Origin: Nocardia jinanensis
Lineage (GTDB): Bacteria > Actinomycetota > Actinomycetes > Mycobacteriales > Mycobacteriaceae
Direction of reading: 5' to 3'
Length of the DNA: 64,000 bases
Assembly (NCBI RefSeq): GCF_014645735.1
Contig: NZ_BMMH01000013.1
Location: 62,001 to 126,000 of the forward strand
Shown one piece after another: positions 1 through 10,248 of the stretch. The translations under genes were made by a program, and so were the position numbers. The notes under the pieces were generated by a model. That model worked only from the letters and a program-made list of their open reading frames with translations, ran no database searches and was not told where the DNA came from. The first letter of the stretch is position 1. Each line of letters starts with the position of its first letter.

Positions 1-3000
1 CTCCTCCACCGACACGGCCGCGGTGGCGCAGGCGCCCACCGGATGGATCATCGATCCGTAGCTGCCGATATAGGACTGCACGACATGCGCGGCAGTCACA
101 TTGAGCAGGGTCTCCTGCAGGATGTCGTTGGGCCGCTCCTCGCCGAGCAGCAGATCGACATAGCTGGAACGCAGCGACTGCAGGGCGCCCAGGCCCGTAC
201 CCATGGTGTTGGCTACCCGCGCCGGATGCACCCAGCGCAACAACTCGGCCGGGGCGAACCCGGATCCGATGAAGGCGTCGACCGTGGTGACGATATTCCA
301 GACCGCGAGCCGGTCCAGCGAGGCGGTCATATCGGCGGAGACACCCCAGCGGGTGGGGTCGAATCCGGTAGGGATCTGGCCACCGACGGTGCGGGACATC
401 TCGATCCGGCGCGGCACCCGGACCTCGGTGCCCGCCCGGCGGGTCACCGTCCAGTCCGTCGAACCGGGTACCGAGGCGACCACCGTATTCGCCCCGTCGG
501 CGGCGGCGAAGGCGCGCGCCTCGGCTTCACCGCCCACGGTGAAGGTCATATCCTTCTCGAGGAACACCGAGGCCAGCAGCGGCGCGGTGTTCTCGCGCAG
601 AGCTCCCTCGTCCGCATAGCGCCGGATACCGGTACGAGCCAGGACCGTATCGTGGTAGCGGTCGGCGATCTCCGCTTCCGGCACCGGTTCCCCGGTACCG
701 GTGTCGTACCAGCCGGGTGCGGGTTCGTTCTCCCAAGTGACCAGCCCGACGGTCCAGGCCAGCTCGAGGACACCGGCTGCCGACAAACGATCGGAGACCT
801 CCATTTCGAAGCGGGTCCGCGCGGAACCGTAGGGACCGAGTTCACCGGCCCCGACGATCACGACCATCTCGCTGGGATCCACGCCCACCGGGCGCCACTC
901 GGGGACCGGCAGTGCCGAGCTGCCGGTGGGCGGCGCCGGCAGTGCCGCGATCACCGGCGGTGAATTCGAGTCGGCGTCTCCGGTCGCTTCCGCCCCGGAT
1001 CGCGCGGCCAGGGCCGGTAGGTCCAGGCGGGCCCCGGCCAGGCCGCCGGTCAGATCGATCCGGTGTGGTCCCGTCGCGGTGACCGCCCGGGCCCGGGCCG
1101 AGCACCATTTGAGCAGTTCGTTCGCCATTTCGGCGGCCGACCAGGTCTGCACACCCAGTTCTTCGACCGCGTCGACCAGTGGATCGTTGCCGCCCATCAA
1201 GCCGGTACCGCGCACCCAGCCGATCAGCGCGTGCACCAGGGTGACCCGGCCCGGCCACGACTTCTCCACACGCCATTTGGCGACCACCGCGTCGAGCGCC
1301 GCCTTGGCCTCGCCGTACGCGCCGTCACCGCCGAACATCCCTCGGTTGGGTGAACCGGGCAGCACCACATGAAGTTTCGCGTCCACGTCGGTATCGGCGC
1401 CGAGCTTCGACAGGCCGCCGATGAGCCGTTCCACCGACCACAGCAGCACGCGCATCTCGACCTCGGCACGCGCACCGGCGTCGGCGAGATCACCGGCGAC
1501 ACGGGGTGCGGCGAAGGGCAGCAGCAGGGTCGGGGTCAGCGCCGGTTTGACCACCGTGGAGGTGCCGCCCGCGGTTTCGGTCTGCGGGTTCGCGATCCAT
1601 TCGATCAGTGCGTCCACGTCACGATAGGACGCCAGGTTCGCGGGGACCACCCACAGTGCGGCCCCGGTCCGCGCGTGCCGGCGGTAGAAGTCGCGGTAGA
1701 AACCCAGCCGGTCGTCGTCGAGGCGCGAGGTCGTCGCGATGACTGTCGCCCCGCCGGCCAGGAGATCGGCGACGACGGCGGCGGCGATGGAACCCTCACT
1801 CGCACCGGTCACCACGGCGATATCGGCGGCGTACTCACCGGTTTCGGTGGAGTAGGCCAGCCCCGCGATCTGCTCGTAGATCTCCGCCAGCGCGACCCGA
1901 TCTCGGTCCGCGGCGAGGTCCCGCCACCACAGTGCCTGCGCAGCGACGGTTTCCCCGGCGCCGGCGAAACTCGCCGGTGTGATCGTCTCGGGTTCGGCCG
2001 TCCAGAATCGGGCGAGGTCCTCCCGCGTGGCGGCCCACCGGTCATCCAGCCGGACCGCACGACGCGCGTCGAAAGCCGGCGCCACCAGCCGCGGCCAGTC
2101 CGTGCCGAGTTCCGCCGAGACCGCCTCGACGACCGCCGAATCATCGGCCCCTTCGGGCACATCCGGCTGCTCACCCAGACCGAGCTGATCGAGCACTACC
2201 CGGGCCGCCGAGGCGAGTACACCGTCGGGTCCGGTGATCCGCTCCGCGAACTCGCCGAGCGCGGCGGCATCGACGGTGGCACCCGAGCCGGATCCGGCCG
2301 ACGGCCGAGCCACCGCGACACCGTGCCGGGCGGCGACGGCCTGCACAGCGGCATCGATCACGGTATCCACCGCGGTCGCGTCCGACAGCGCGCCGGAGAC
2401 GAGCGCGCCGAGGTCTCCGCCCCGGACGCTGGCACCCTCGCGCGTGCCCAGCGCCACCTCGGCCATGATGTGACCGGCCCAGCCGTCACCGAGCCCCCAG
2501 ACGGTCCGCACTCGCTCGCCGATCGCCGCGGGCCGCCGACCCGAGGGACCGAATACTTTGCGCAGGTGGTCGTTCAGCCAATCGGTGAGCACCGGACCGA
2601 AGGGGCGGTAGGTACGGGCGAGTCTGCGCACGGTCGCCGCGAGCGCGGTCGTATCCGCGTCCGCCGCGCCGTCGATCGCCCCGACCGACAGTTCCGCGGC
2701 CAGATCGACCAGGAGCTGGTTACGCCGCGAGGACACACCGTCGCACAGGCCCTCGATGGTGTCGGCCGGGCCTATCTGATCGGTTCGCAGTTTGGTCCAC
2801 AGCCCGATGAGCACGGTGGTCGCGTCGGCCGCCGTGAACGGGATATCGTCCGGCCGGGGGCCGTCCGCCGGCGCGGTGGGCGGTACCGCCGGCGCGGTGG
2901 TGGCCACCGAGGCGGTATCGGGCCGGGCGCTATCGGACAGACCGGTGCCGGCCACGGAGTCTTCGACCTCTTCGACGTCTATATCGGTCGCGTAGACCGT

Positions 3001-6000
3001 CGCCGGCTCACGCTCGATATTGAGCACCTCGACGATCTCGGTGAATTCCGGAAGCCGCAGAGTCCGGGCGGCCAGGTTTGCCAGGGTCGGCGCGGTACCG
3101 AGGCCGATCTCGACGAACCGCTGCACGCCCAGCCCGCCACGTACGGTGTCGGTGAACAGCAGGTCCTGGGTCTCGATCCAGCGCACCGGGCTGGCGAACT
3201 GCCAGGCCAGTAGTTCGATCAGGACGGTCCGGCACAGCGGCACGGGCCGCGCCGCCCAGGTGTCGTAATCGGCGAGCACCGCCTCCAGGGGTTCGGAGGG
3301 CACCAGATCCGCGATCTCCCGCAGGAAATCGCGTTCCAGCGAGAACGGCCGGGGCACCAGGTTCGGGATGTAACGGCCGATCAGGACTTCCGGCCGCGGT
3401 TCGGCGGGCAGCAGCTCGGACAGTTTCTCCCGGAAATCCGCGACCCCGGCGCGCAGCACCCGCGAGTGGAACGGCACATCGACACCGGGTATCCGGACGA
3501 AGGCCCGCTCACCGCGATGGCGCATCCGGCGTTTCTCGATCTCGACCTCCAAGGCGCGCAGCCCCGCCAGGGTGCCCGCGACCGAGTACTGCGCGTCCCG
3601 CAGATTCAAGTTCACGACCTCGACGAATTCACCGCTGAGTTCGCCGATCCCCTCGACGAACGCGACCACGTTCCGGTCGCTCAGGCCGATCTGCGAAGGC
3701 CGGATCGCTACCATCCCGTAGTCGCTGCGGCCGGCCCCATCCCGCGGTATCAACTGATCCATCGCCTGCCCGCGCTGGAAGACGATCTCCAGCAGGGTTT
3801 CCAGCGGCAGCACCTCGGCCACCGCCGCCAATGCGACGTACTCGCCCAGCGAATGCCCGGCCAGCAGCGCACCGTCCACATACGCCCCGGCCTCGCGCAG
3901 CTCGGCGATCTGTGCCACACCGAGCGTCGCCAGCGATGCCTGGGTGAACTGGGTCAGATGCAGTACACCCTCCGGATGGCGGTATTCGATACCACCCGCC
4001 CGCAGCGATATCGGGTTGTCCCGGACAACGGCCAGAATGGAGAAGCCCAGCGCGCGGCGGGTATGCGCATCCGCCCGCTCCCACACCTGCCGGGCAGCAC
4101 GCGAACGGGTCATCGCGTCCAACCCCATCCCCTGCCTTTGGATGCCCTGACCTGGGAAGGCGTATACCGTTCTCGGCGGGGCGAGACGTCCGGATGCCTG
4201 CATCACCACGTCGTCGCCGACCCGGCAGGTCACCTCGACGATCTCCGCGCCGGCGTCCACCGCGATCCGCTCGGCCCGGACAGCGATGGAATCACCGGGA
4301 CGCACCATGCCCAGGAACCGCGCGGTCCATGCCGTGATCGTGCGGGCGACCGCCGACTCCTCGGGGTCCACTGCCGATACCGCGTACTGGCCGACAGCCG
4401 ACAGCCACATACCGTGCACGATCACTCCGCCCAGGCCTGCCAGCGCCGCCACGGCGTCGCTGGTGTGGATCGGATTGTGGTCCCCGGACATCTCGGCGAA
4501 CGCCGCCATGCTCAGCGGTGCCACCACGGTCAGTTCCCGCCGCCGCTTACGCGGGGTCTCGCGTCCGGCCTCGCCCACCGAGCCGGCCGCCCGCGGCGGA
4601 TCGGCCGGCGTGCCGGGACCGACGCGGCCGCGGATCGCGAACCGTTCGGTGAGCGTCGCGAACACCGGGCCGTCCAGACCGGTACCGATATCGTCGAGCA
4701 TCGCGCCGATCGTCACCCGCACCTCGACGAGCCGCCCCAGGTCGGTATCGACGACCTCACCGGATTCGGCGCGCACCGTCAGAACACTGATGGCCGCGGG
4801 CCATTCACCCAGTAGCCGCACCTGATGATCGAGGTGCACCAGGTCCAGCAGACCCTCGATCACCGCGCTCGCCCCGGGGCCGCGCGTCGATCCGAGTACC
4901 GCGAACACCGCCGGCCAGCAGGCACCGACCAGCACGTCGGGAGCCACCCGTCCGAGGGTGCTCAGCGAGTCCGGCAGTCCGGCGCCCACCACACCCGCGT
5001 GATCGGCGAGGACACCCGGTGTCCACGCCAGATTCAGGTGCGCGACCCGGCGCCCGTCGATCTCCCGCACCTCCGGGAGCGCACCACCGGCGGCCACACC
5101 GAGCAGCTCCGACATCGCGGATTCGGCTTCCTCCGCACTGATCACGGGTGCGCCCCCGGTGCGCGCGGACGCCGGCACACCGATTCCGATGCGCAGCCGG
5201 GCACCGGGCGCCAGCGGCACACTCAATTCGACCCGGTCGGGCGAGATCTGCGCGAGAGTCGCTCCGGTCGGCTCGTGGCGGAGTGCACCCTCGGGCCCGG
5301 CACCCCACTCCCGCGGAGCGCCCAGTCGATGCACCGGGTTGGCCGCCAGCCGTCCGGCCCAGAACACATCCGGTGAGCCGAGCACGATATCCACCGCGGC
5401 GCGCCCGGTTGCCGCCCGGCGCCGCGCGGGGACCGGTGCCGGAGTCGCTCCGGCCGCCAGTACGGCCTCGGTCGTGGCCCTTTCGAAACGATCGAGCAGT
5501 GCGCCGACCGGTTCGTCGACGCGGGTTATCCCGGCGACCGCGACAGGCCCCGGGATCACGCACACCTGATCGGCGGAGTAGCGGGGGTCGTGCGCCTGCC
5601 ACAGCGAATCCGAACGCCACCAGCGCCGCACGTCGGCATCCACAACCGGTACGAAGTTCACCGGTTTACCCGGCGTCCGGCACAGCGCGACGAAGAAACT
5701 CACATCCGCCGGATGCAGGACCACGGTCTCGGCCGCCGGATATTCCGCCACGAGCGCGGCCACCGCGTCACCGGGCCGGTCCAGCGGGCCGGGCTCGGCG
5801 AACAGGGTCGGGATCGGACCCCGGTCGGCCGGGTGCAGCCGCGCCTCGGCACGCTGCAGCATCTCGGCGAATCGGTCGCGCCATGAGCCGTCGAGCCAGG
5901 GCGATTCCCAGTCCGCGGGTGTTCCGACGGCCAGGTCGACATAGCGACGGAGCCACTGCGCATAGGTCATCTCGCCGATATCACCGAAATACGGTTTCGC

Positions 6001-8184
6001 CGTCCCGTTCAACGCGGCGACGATCTCCGCGCGGCGGGCCGCGACGGCGGCCGCGTCCCCGGCCACCTCGTCCAGCAGCCGCCCGGTACGCGAGGCGGTG
6101 TTGTCGATCTCGTGGATAGCGGCGCCCAGCTGGCTTCGGCCCGAGGCCATTCCGCCCGCGGCGGTACCGGCCGCCACCCAGTCGGGAGTGCCCGGTGTAT
6201 CCACCAGCAGTTGTTTCACCTCCGGCGAGGTGGTGGCCTCCGCGGCGGCCATGGCGGCGGTGCCGACCAGCACGCCGTCCAGCGGCATCGCCGGATACCC
6301 GTGCTGCCGGGACCAGGCGCCGGTGAGATAGTCCGACGCCCGCACCGGAGTACCGATCCCGCCACCGGCACAGATCACGATATTCGCGCGCAACCGCAAC
6401 TCGGCGTAGGTCTCCAGCAATAGATCGTCGAGGTCCTCCCAGGAGTGGTGCCCGCCCGCGCGGCCGCCCTCGATATGCACGATGATCGGTTGCTGCGGCA
6501 CCTCGTTCGCGATACGCACCACCTCGCGGATCTGTGCGACGGTACCCGGTTTGAAGGCGATATACGGGATTCCGGCCTCGTTCAGCTCCTCGATCAGGGC
6601 CACCGCGGCATCGAGTTCGGGTACTCCGGCGGTGACCACCACACCGTCGATGGGCGCGCCCGCCGCACGGGCCTTCTGCACCAGGCGTTTACCGCCGAGC
6701 TGCAACGACCACAGGTACGGGTCCAGGAACAGCGAATTGAACTGCACCGCCCGGCCCGGTTCGAGCAGTGTCCGCAGCTCGCTCACCCGGTCGGCGAAGA
6801 TCTGCTCGGTGACCTGCCCGCCGCCTGCCAGCTCGGCCCAGTGCCCCGCATTGGCTGCCGCCGCGACGATCCCGGCGTCGACCGTGGTGGGAGTCATTCC
6901 CGCCAGCAGAATCGGGGAACGACCGGTCAGCCGGGTGAAGGCCGTTTCGGTCACGGTGCGGCCGTCGGGCAGCGTCACCGGTCGCGGTGCGAACTCGCTC
7001 CATGTCGGCGCGATGCGCGGCGCCGCACCGGGAGTCAGCAGATTTCGCTGACCCGGCCGGGTCAGCGCGGGCACGATCCCGATCCCCGAGCCCCGCAACG
7101 ACGGAGCGGTCAACCGCGTCAGCAGATCACCGGGGCCGATATCGAGCACCCAGCGCGCGCCCGCCGCGGCCACTTCGTCCACCGAGGCGACCCAGTCCAC
7201 CGGGTCCACCAGGATCTGCCGGGCCGACCGGCGGGTCACCGCGACGTCCAGTCCGCATTTCCCGGCCCATTCCGCGGCCAGCTCCACGGCCTCCACCAGG
7301 GCCGGATGGTGGAAGGCCAGTTCGATCGGCAGCCTTTCGAACACCGGCGCGCGGAAGGCCGGGCCTGGGTCGCCGTTCTCACGTGCCCGGGTCCGCTCGC
7401 CGGCGAGGTCGGCGAATCGCCGCTCGACCCGGTCCAGCTGCCCGGCGGGACCGGAGAGCACCGCCTGCCGTCGCGCATTGCGGATCGAGACGACCACCGC
7501 GGCCGCGGGTGCCACCTCCGCCGAGACCTCGGCCGACACAGCATCCAACTGTCGCGGGTCGACCTGGGATACCGCCACCATCGTGGAACGCTCGCCGTCG
7601 GCGACCAGGCCGAGTCGCCGTCCCACCTGCGCGCCGGCCGCGCCTATCAACTGCGCGATCGCCAGCAATTCGATATCGCTGTCGTTCCCGCGATCCGCGG
7701 CGGCGGCCACCGCCAGCACACCCTGCGAATGGCCCGCCACCGCTACCGGCGGTATCCGGGTGAGATCCAGACCCACCCGGTGCAGGGCCCGCAGTCCGGC
7801 GAGCTGGGTCAGCAGGACACCCGGTAGGGAGACGGCTGTCGAGCGCAACACCGCGGCCGAGGGACGCGCCCCGGCCTCCCCGCCCGAGCCCGCCACCGAC
7901 CAGCCGATCGGATCGAACCCACGAGGTCGCGCCACGACCAGTTGCGCGGCCACCGGTGCCAGTGCGCTCGCGGCCCGGGCCACCAGGGCGGCCATCTCGT
8001 CGGTCGCGGCGTGGTCGTCGCACACCTCCGCGAAAGCCTCCAGCCACGGCGCCCCCTGCCCGCCGAATGCCAGGGCGTAGGGTTCGCCGGCCGAGATTCG
8101 TTCGAGTAGCGGAATACCGGCGCGGCGGTCGATTTCGCCATTTACATTTCGCAGGCCCGGAACGGAGCTGTCTTCGATCGTCAC
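1..8184 (-). CDS. fas: Type I fatty acid synthase, 5' 2728 codons (C-terminus off window)
   Basis: This is the large multifunctional cytosolic synthase that makes C16-C26 acyl-CoA, which actinomycetes use for membrane lipids and as mycolate precursors. Translation from GTG 8184 is open to base 1. Domains in order: acetyl transferase with GHSQG (Ser about 153), enoyl reductase with the FMN-site motif GGGIGTP (about 600), dehydratase with DHNPIHTSD (about 1235), malonyl/palmitoyl transferase with GHSLGEY (Ser about 1445), ACP with GVSSRRNQ (about 1818), ketoreductase with VTGASEGSIA (about 2124), and ketosynthase with active-site Cys about 2719 in VGACATAAVS. This order is the actinobacterial FAS-I order, and the usual length is about 3050-3100 residues, so roughly 350 are missing at the window edge. 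The GTG start follows GAGAGAAAG. No frameshift or missing catalytic residue was seen. Confidence 0.97.
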   Translation of the reverse strand, partial: MTIEDSSVPGLRNVNGEIDRRAGIPLLERISAGEPYALAFGGQGAPWLEAFAEVCDDHAATDEMAALVARAASALAPVAAQLVVARPRGFDPIGWSVAGSGGEAGARPSAAVLRSTAVSLPGVLLTQLAGLRALHRVGLDLTRIPPVAVAGHSQGVLAVAAAADRGNDSDIELLAIAQLIGAAGAQVGRRLGLVADGERSTMVAVSQVDPRQLDAVSAEVSAEVAPAAAVVVSIRNARRQAVLSGPAGQLDRVERRFADLAGERTRARENGDPGPAFRAPVFERLPIELAFHHPALVEAVELAAEWAGKCGLDVAVTRRSARQILVDPVDWVASVDEVAAAGARWVLDIGPGDLLTRLTAPSLRGSGIGIVPALTRPGQRNLLTPGAAPRIAPTWSEFAPRPVTLPDGRTVTETAFTRLTGRSPILLAGMTPTTVDAGIVAAAANAGHWAELAGGGQVTEQIFADRVSELRTLLEPGRAVQFNSLFLDPYLWSLQLGGKRLVQKARAAGAPIDGVVVTAGVPELDAAVALIEELNEAGIPYIAFKPGTVAQIREVVRIANEVPQQPIIVHIEGGRAGGHHSWEDLDDLLLETYAELRLRANIVICAGGGIGTPVRASDYLTGAWSRQHGYPAMPLDGVLVGTAAMAAAEATTSPEVKQLLVDTPGTPDWVAAGTAAGGMASGRSQLGAAIHEIDNTASRTGRLLDEVAGDAAAVAARRAEIVAALNGTAKPYFGDIGEMTYAQWLRRYVDLAVGTPADWESPWLDGSWRDRFAEMLQRAEARLHPADRGPIPTLFAEPGPLDRPGDAVAALVAEYPAAETVVLHPADVSFFVALCRTPGKPVNFVPVVDADVRRWWRSDSLWQAHDPRYSADQVCVIPGPVAVAGITRVDEPVGALLDRFERATTEAVLAAGATPAPVPARRRAATGRAAVDIVLGSPDVFWAGRLAANPVHRLGAPREWGAGPEGALRHEPTGATLAQISPDRVELSVPLAPGARLRIGIGVPASARTGGAPVISAEEAESAMSELLGVAAGGALPEVREIDGRRVAHLNLAWTPGVLADHAGVVGAGLPDSLSTLGRVAPDVLVGACWPAVFAVLGSTRGPGASAVIEGLLDLVHLDHQVRLLGEWPAAISVLTVRAESGEVVDTDLGRLVEVRVTIGAMLDDIGTGLDGPVFATLTERFAIRGRVGPGTPADPPRAAGSVGEAGRETPRKRRRELTVVAPLSMAAFAEMSGDHNPIHTSDAVAALAGLGGVIVHGMWLSAVGQYAVSAVDPEESAVARTITAWTARFLGMVRPGDSIAVRAERIAVDAGAEIVEVTCRVGDDVVMQASGRLAPPRTVYAFPGQGIQRQGMGLDAMTRSRAARQVWERADAHTRRALGFSILAVVRDNPISLRAGGIEYRHPEGVLHLTQFTQASLATLGVAQIAELREAGAYVDGALLAGHSLGEYVALAAVAEVLPLETLLEIVFQRGQAMDQLIPRDGAGRSDYGMVAIRPSQIGLSDRNVVAFVEGIGELSGEFVEVVNLNLRDAQYSVAGTLAGLRALEVEIEKRRMRHRGERAFVRIPGVDVPFHSRVLRAGVADFREKLSELLPAEPRPEVLIGRYIPNLVPRPFSLERDFLREIADLVPSEPLEAVLADYDTWAARPVPLCRTVLIELLAWQFASPVRWIETQDLLFTDTVRGGLGVQRFVEIGLGTAPTLANLAARTLRLPEFTEIVEVLNIEREPATVYATDIDVEEVEDSVAGTGLSDSARPDTASVATTAPAVPPTAPADGPRPDDIPFTAADATTVLIGLWTKLRTDQIGPADTIEGLCDGVSSRRNQLLVDLAAELSVGAIDGAADADTTALAATVRRLARTYRPFGPVLTDWLNDHLRKVFGPSGRRPAAIGERVRTVWGLGDGWAGHIMAEVALGTREGASVRGGDLGALVSGALSDATAVDTVIDAAVQAVAARHGVAVARPSAGSGSGATVDAAALGEFAERITGPDGVLASAARVVLDQLGLGEQPDVPEGADDSAVVEAVSAELGTDWPRLVAPAFDARRAVRLDDRWAATREDLARFWTAEPETITPASFAGAGETVAAQALWWRDLAADRDRVALAEIYEQIAGLAYSTETGEYAADIAVVTGASEGSIAAAVVADLLAGGATVIATTSRLDDDRLGFYRDFYRRHARTGAALWVVPANLASYRDVDALIEWIANPQTETAGGTSTVVKPALTPTLLLPFAAPRVAGDLADAGARAEVEMRVLLWSVERLIGGLSKLGADTDVDAKLHVVLPGSPNRGMFGGDGAYGEAKAALDAVVAKWRVEKSWPGRVTLVHALIGWVRGTGLMGGNDPLVDAVEELGVQTWSAAEMANELLKWCSARARAVTATGPHRIDLTGGLAGARLDLPALAARSGAEATGDADSNSPPVIAALPAPPTGSSALPVPEWRPVGVDPSEMVVIVGAGELGPYGSARTRFEMEVSDRLSAAGVLELAWTVGLVTWENEPAPGWYDTGTGEPVPEAEIADRYHDTVLARTGIRRYADEGALRENTAPLLASVFLEKDMTFTVGGEAEARAFAAADGANTVVASVPGSTDWTVTRRAGTEVRVPRRIEMSRTVGGQIPTGFDPTRWGVSADMTASLDRLAVWNIVTTVDAFIGSGFAPAELLRWVHPARVANTMGTGLGALQSLRSSYVDLLLGEERPNDILQETLLNVTAAHVVQSYIGSYGSMIHPVGACATAAVSVEE

Positions 8185-8873
8185 GGCGTTTACTTTCTCT
8201 CGATAGAGTGGTCCGGAATAATCGAGATTCAGCGGATCGGGAAGGCGTTCACGAGTTCCCTGTCCGTATCCTCGGATCAGTGGCTCCTGCGGTCCCACCG
8301 CCGAGCCGACGTCCACTTCATCGTGAGATTCACACGTGCACAGAGGAATTGACTGTGCACACCCGGGACCGCGATCGTGCCGACGATCCAAATCGTATCG
8401 AAGATCGGTCCGCGGCCATCCCCCCGATCGGGTACTCATTCGTGGCGATCCACCGTTCACATATCCGCAACACGAATGGCTTCGGTTAGGAACTTCACAA
8501 TTAAATCTATTGCGCCCGGGGCACCGAGAATATGGCCGTCTGCGTGGCGTTCGCCCCGGTCGGCGGAGTCACCGGTTGACTGTGCCGTTGCGGCACGGTT
8601 CTCACTGTCCGTACCGGCGCATCCGCGGTGGCGGATCCGGGACGCGACGGCTGGGAAGCTTTCACCACCCTTGCCCCGAGTTTCGGCTCGGGACAGGCCA
8701 GCGAGATCAGCGTCATGCTGAAGAAACTCGGCGCCTGATACGACCGGCGGCGACACCGAGCCGACCTCGTCGCCGGCGACCTCACCGACCGGATTGTAGG
8801 CCTGATCGAGATCCGAGACCGGGACATTCTCGCTCCGGTCTCCTCGCCGTAACCGCTTGTGCGCCCGGCGGTC
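8185..8873. other. 689-bp region between fas and the HxlR gene
   Basis: No confident gene is seen. It probably holds the fas promoter and leader, including an AT-rich patch near 8490-8513 that stands out from the surrounding GC and a long inverted repeat at 8336-8360. A 36-codon reading frame on the plus strand (GTG 8628 to TGA 8738) has gene-like composition and ends SVMLKKLGA. It could be a small protein or the tail of a lost gene; I cannot decide. Confidence 0.5.
8336..8360. promoter_or_regulatory. Inverted repeat upstream of fas, candidate operator
   Basis: Perfect 8-bp arms GTGCACAG and CTGTGCAC flank a 9-bp AT-rich spacer, about 150 bp upstream of the fas start. The size and symmetry fit a dimeric repressor or activator site. 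In mycobacteria fas is controlled by the TetR-type FasR; whether this is a FasR site is inference. Confidence 0.4.
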
Positions 8874-9290
8874 TCACCGCGCCCCGGGTTCGGCGGCCCG
8901 GTGGGCACTGATCTCCGGCATATGGGTTTCGGCCCAGTCCCGTAGCGCGGCCAGCCGCGATTCGAGCGAGAGCCCGAGTGCGGTGAGTCCGTAGTGGACC
9001 TGTGGTGGGACAGTGGTTTCGACGTGCCGGGTCACGAGGCCATCGGCCACCAGTGCCTGCAATGTCTGCGACAACATCTTCTGTGAGACGCCGGGCATCC
9101 GCTTGCGCAGTGCGGCGAATCGCACAGTACGCGGACTGTCCTCGGCCAGCACCTTGACAACCATCGAAACCCATTTGGTGCCGAGCCGGTCGAGAAGCTG
9201 CCGGGTCGGGCAGTCCGGAGCGAACAGATCACCACGCCGGGCGGTCACTCCGGAGTTACCGGGTTTCCGCGAAGTGCCGTCTTGTTGCAC
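8874..9290 (-). CDS. HxlR-family transcriptional regulator
   Basis: A 138-residue winged-helix regulator starting at GTG 9290. The N-terminus carries LFAPDCPTRQLLDRLGTKW, the typical HxlR opening with a single Cys before the helix that sets the dimer. The wing region reads VSQKMLSQTLQALVADGLVTR, and the C-terminus ends in the usual long helix RLAALRDWAETHMPEI. HxlR proteins often sense redox or electrophiles through that Cys and control an adjacent, divergently transcribed enzyme. Here the divergent neighbour 54 bp away is an alpha/beta hydrolase, so control of that gene plus autoregulation is the simplest reading. A longer in-frame extension exists upstream but runs antisense through the hydrolase and lacks family similarity, so I rejected it. 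Confidence 0.9.
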   Translation of the reverse strand: MQQDGTSRKPGNSGVTARRGDLFAPDCPTRQLLDRLGTKWVSMVVKVLAEDSPRTVRFAALRKRMPGVSQKMLSQTLQALVADGLVTRHVETTVPPQVHYGLTALGLSLESRLAALRDWAETHMPEISAHRAAEPGAR

Positions 9291-9316
9291 TCGTCCCCAC
9301 TTTCCTATGGTGATGT

Positions 9317-9333
9317 GGTCACTAGAGGTTACC
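9317..9333. promoter_or_regulatory. Imperfect inverted repeat between HxlR and hydrolase genes
   Basis: GGTCAC and GTTACC (5 of 6 symmetric positions) are separated by TAGAG. The site lies in the 54-bp divergent spacer, 11 bp before the hydrolase GTG. It is a candidate HxlR operator. Confidence 0.4.
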
Positions 9334-9344
9334 CAGAAGGCGGC

Positions 9345-10190
9345 GTGCGCATCGAGACACGACCACAGACAGTCCGGAAAACGGTGAATTCCGTCGAACT
9401 CGCCGTGACGGTCGCCGGCTCGGGCCCGGGACTGGTCCTGCTGCACGGGTGGCCGCACACCCGGCGGGTATGGGAGAGGGTGATTGCGGCGCTGGCCCGC
9501 GACCATCGGGTGATCGCACCGGACCTGCGCGGTCTCGGTGACAGCGCCCGCCCGGCCACCGGCTACGACGCGGCGACGCTCGCCGGCGATATCGCGGGCC
9601 TGCTCGACGGTTTCGACCTCCCCGATGCCTCGGTGATGGCGCTGGACGCCTCGGTGCCCGCCGCGTTCCTCTTCGCGATGCGGCATCCCGAGCGGGTGCG
9701 CCGCCTGGTGCTGATGGAATCGCTGCTCACGCCGCTGCCCGGCGCGGAGGAATTCCTCGCCGCGGGACCCCCGTGGTGGTTCGGCTTCCACGCGGTGCCC
9801 GGTCTCGCGGAGAAGGTCCTGGTGGGCCACGAAGCCGCATACATCGGCTGGTTCCTCGAGGCCGGCACCACCGGTCCCGATCGCATTCCGGCCGATCTCC
9901 GCGCGGCTTTCGTGCGCGCGTACACCGGAGCAGCAGCGCTGCGCGGCGGTTTCTCCTACTACCGCGCGATGCCCGAGAACGCGCGCCTGATCGCCGCCGC
10001 GACCGCGGCCTCCCGGCTGCGGGTACCGACGCTGGCCCTGGGCGCCGGTAGTGTGGGATCCGCGCTGCACCGGCAGCTGAGTACGGTCGCCGACGATCTG
10101 ATCGGCCGCGTGATCCCGGATTGTGGCCACATCATTCCACTCGACCGCCCCGAGGCCCTGCTCGCCGAGGTCGTCCCCTTCCTGCGCTGA
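9345..10190 (+). CDS. Alpha/beta hydrolase
   Basis: A 281-residue alpha/beta-hydrolase-fold protein. The oxyanion-hole region reads LVLLHGWPHTRRVW and the strand after it VIAPDLRGLGDS. The nucleophile elbow position is unusual: the expected G-x-S-x-G is replaced by VMALDASVPAAF, placing an Asp where a Ser nucleophile normally sits, as in epoxide hydrolases and haloalkane dehalogenases. A late His is present in CGHIIPLDRPEAL. The WPHTRRVW segment also resembles the epoxide-hydrolase group. I chose GTG 9345 because AGAAGG lies four bases upstream. Likely regulated by the divergent HxlR protein. The exact substrate cannot be told; an Asp-nucleophile hydrolase is inferred from the motif. Confidence 0.85.
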   Translation: MRIETRPQTVRKTVNSVELAVTVAGSGPGLVLLHGWPHTRRVWERVIAALARDHRVIAPDLRGLGDSARPATGYDAATLAGDIAGLLDGFDLPDASVMALDASVPAAFLFAMRHPERVRRLVLMESLLTPLPGAEEFLAAGPPWWFGFHAVPGLAEKVLVGHEAAYIGWFLEAGTTGPDRIPADLRAAFVRAYTGAAALRGGFSYYRAMPENARLIAAATAASRLRVPTLALGAGSVGSALHRQLSTVADDLIGRVIPDCGHIIPLDRPEALLAEVVPFLR

Positions 10191-10248
10191 CGAACAACCG
10201 CCGCCGACGGCCGACGGCCGTCATTGCAGACGGCCGGGCGATGACCGA

